This document shows, in pieces, positions 5,942 to 6,166 of a DNA stretch of 6,166 bases. This stretch comes from Bacteroidaceae bacterium (GTDB lineage Bacteria > Bacteroidota > Bacteroidia > Bacteroidales > Bacteroidaceae), in NCBI GenBank assembly GCA_016292545.1, contig JAEDIG010000140.1, positions 1 to 6,166 on the forward strand, given 5' to 3'. Each line of letters begins with the position of its first letter. Position 1 is the first letter of the stretch. The notes under the pieces were generated by a model. The model worked only from the letters and a program-made list of their open reading frames with translations, searched no databases and was not told where the DNA came from. The translations under genes and the position numbers were made by a program.

Positions 5942-6166
5942 TTAGGCCTCTGCGGGAGTTTCTGTTTCACCCTCAGCAGCCTCTGCTTTTGCAGCAGCCT
6001 CAGCCTTGGCGGCAGCCTCAGCGGCTTTCTTCTCAGCTACTTTCTTCGCAATCTCCTCGTTGGTCTTCTTCTCTTCGGCCAATCTTGCCTCGTTGGCAGC
6101 CTTCTTCTCAGCGGTCAGTTTGGCAGAAAAGGCTTCGAGGCCCTTCTGCTTGTCGTTCTTCCATGC
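5942..6166 (-). CDS. rpsP: 30S ribosomal protein S16, C-terminal tail (5' part outside the window)
   Basis: The last 74 residues and the TAA stop (5944-5942) are visible; the gene enters from the right edge in frame. The piece begins AWKNDKQKGLEAF and then becomes a long Ala/Glu/Lys-rich, probably helical tail (AEKKAANEARLAEEKK, later AEAAAKAEAAAKAEAA), ending GETETPAEA. This matches the C-terminal extension that Bacteroidota S16 proteins carry after the conserved core of about 80 residues, where a FEAWK motif marks the start of the tail. S16 binds 16S rRNA and aids assembly of the small subunit. The core itself is not in the window, so the name rests on the tail alone; another Ala/Lys-rich protein is possible but less likely. 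Confidence 0.78.
   Translation of the reverse strand, partial: AWKNDKQKGLEAFSAKLTAEKKAANEARLAEEKKTNEEIAKKVAEKKAAEAAAKAEAAAKAEAAEGETETPAEA

Overview
The window looks like a chromosomal core region from a member of the Bacteroidota, most likely order Bacteroidales and perhaps Prevotella-like. Three things suggest this. The promoters have the Bacteroidota form (TTTG, about 19-20 bases, then TAnnTTTG). The lipoprotein form of TamA (TamL) lies beside TamB. The ribosomal protein S16 gene ends in the long Ala/Glu/Lys tail typical of this phylum. Coding DNA is fairly GC-rich and the gaps are AT-rich. The genus is inferred and cannot be proved from the sequence.

Positions 1-5077, minus strand: an envelope operon. 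It starts at a probable promoter (5077-5070) and runs through tamB (5044-488), a 1518-residue inner-membrane-anchored bridge protein. Ten bases later comes the start of tamL (477 to beyond position 1), an outer-membrane lipoprotein of the BamA/TamA superfamily. Together they are expected to form a trans-periplasmic TAM complex used for outer-membrane assembly or lipid transport.

Positions 5045-5656: a gene-poor gap of about 610 bases that is not featureless. It holds a duplicated GTTAAC site, a good Bacteroidota promoter on the plus strand (5304-5333), a strong hairpin plus T-tract terminator only about 50 bases beyond that promoter, a 92-base block of four degenerate 23-base repeats (5433-5524), and a second, textbook promoter (5575-5606). 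The first promoter and terminator could define a short RNA of about 75 nucleotides. This is the least explained part of the window.

Positions 5657-6166: a 59-residue winged-helix protein gene on the plus strand, driven by the second promoter, converges on the 3' end of rpsP (ribosomal protein S16, minus strand). A bidirectional hairpin terminator (5862-5886) separates them.

No mobile element, CRISPR array, tRNA, rRNA or defence system was seen. Most of the window is ordinary core genome; the intergenic repeat and short-transcript region deserves the closest second look.
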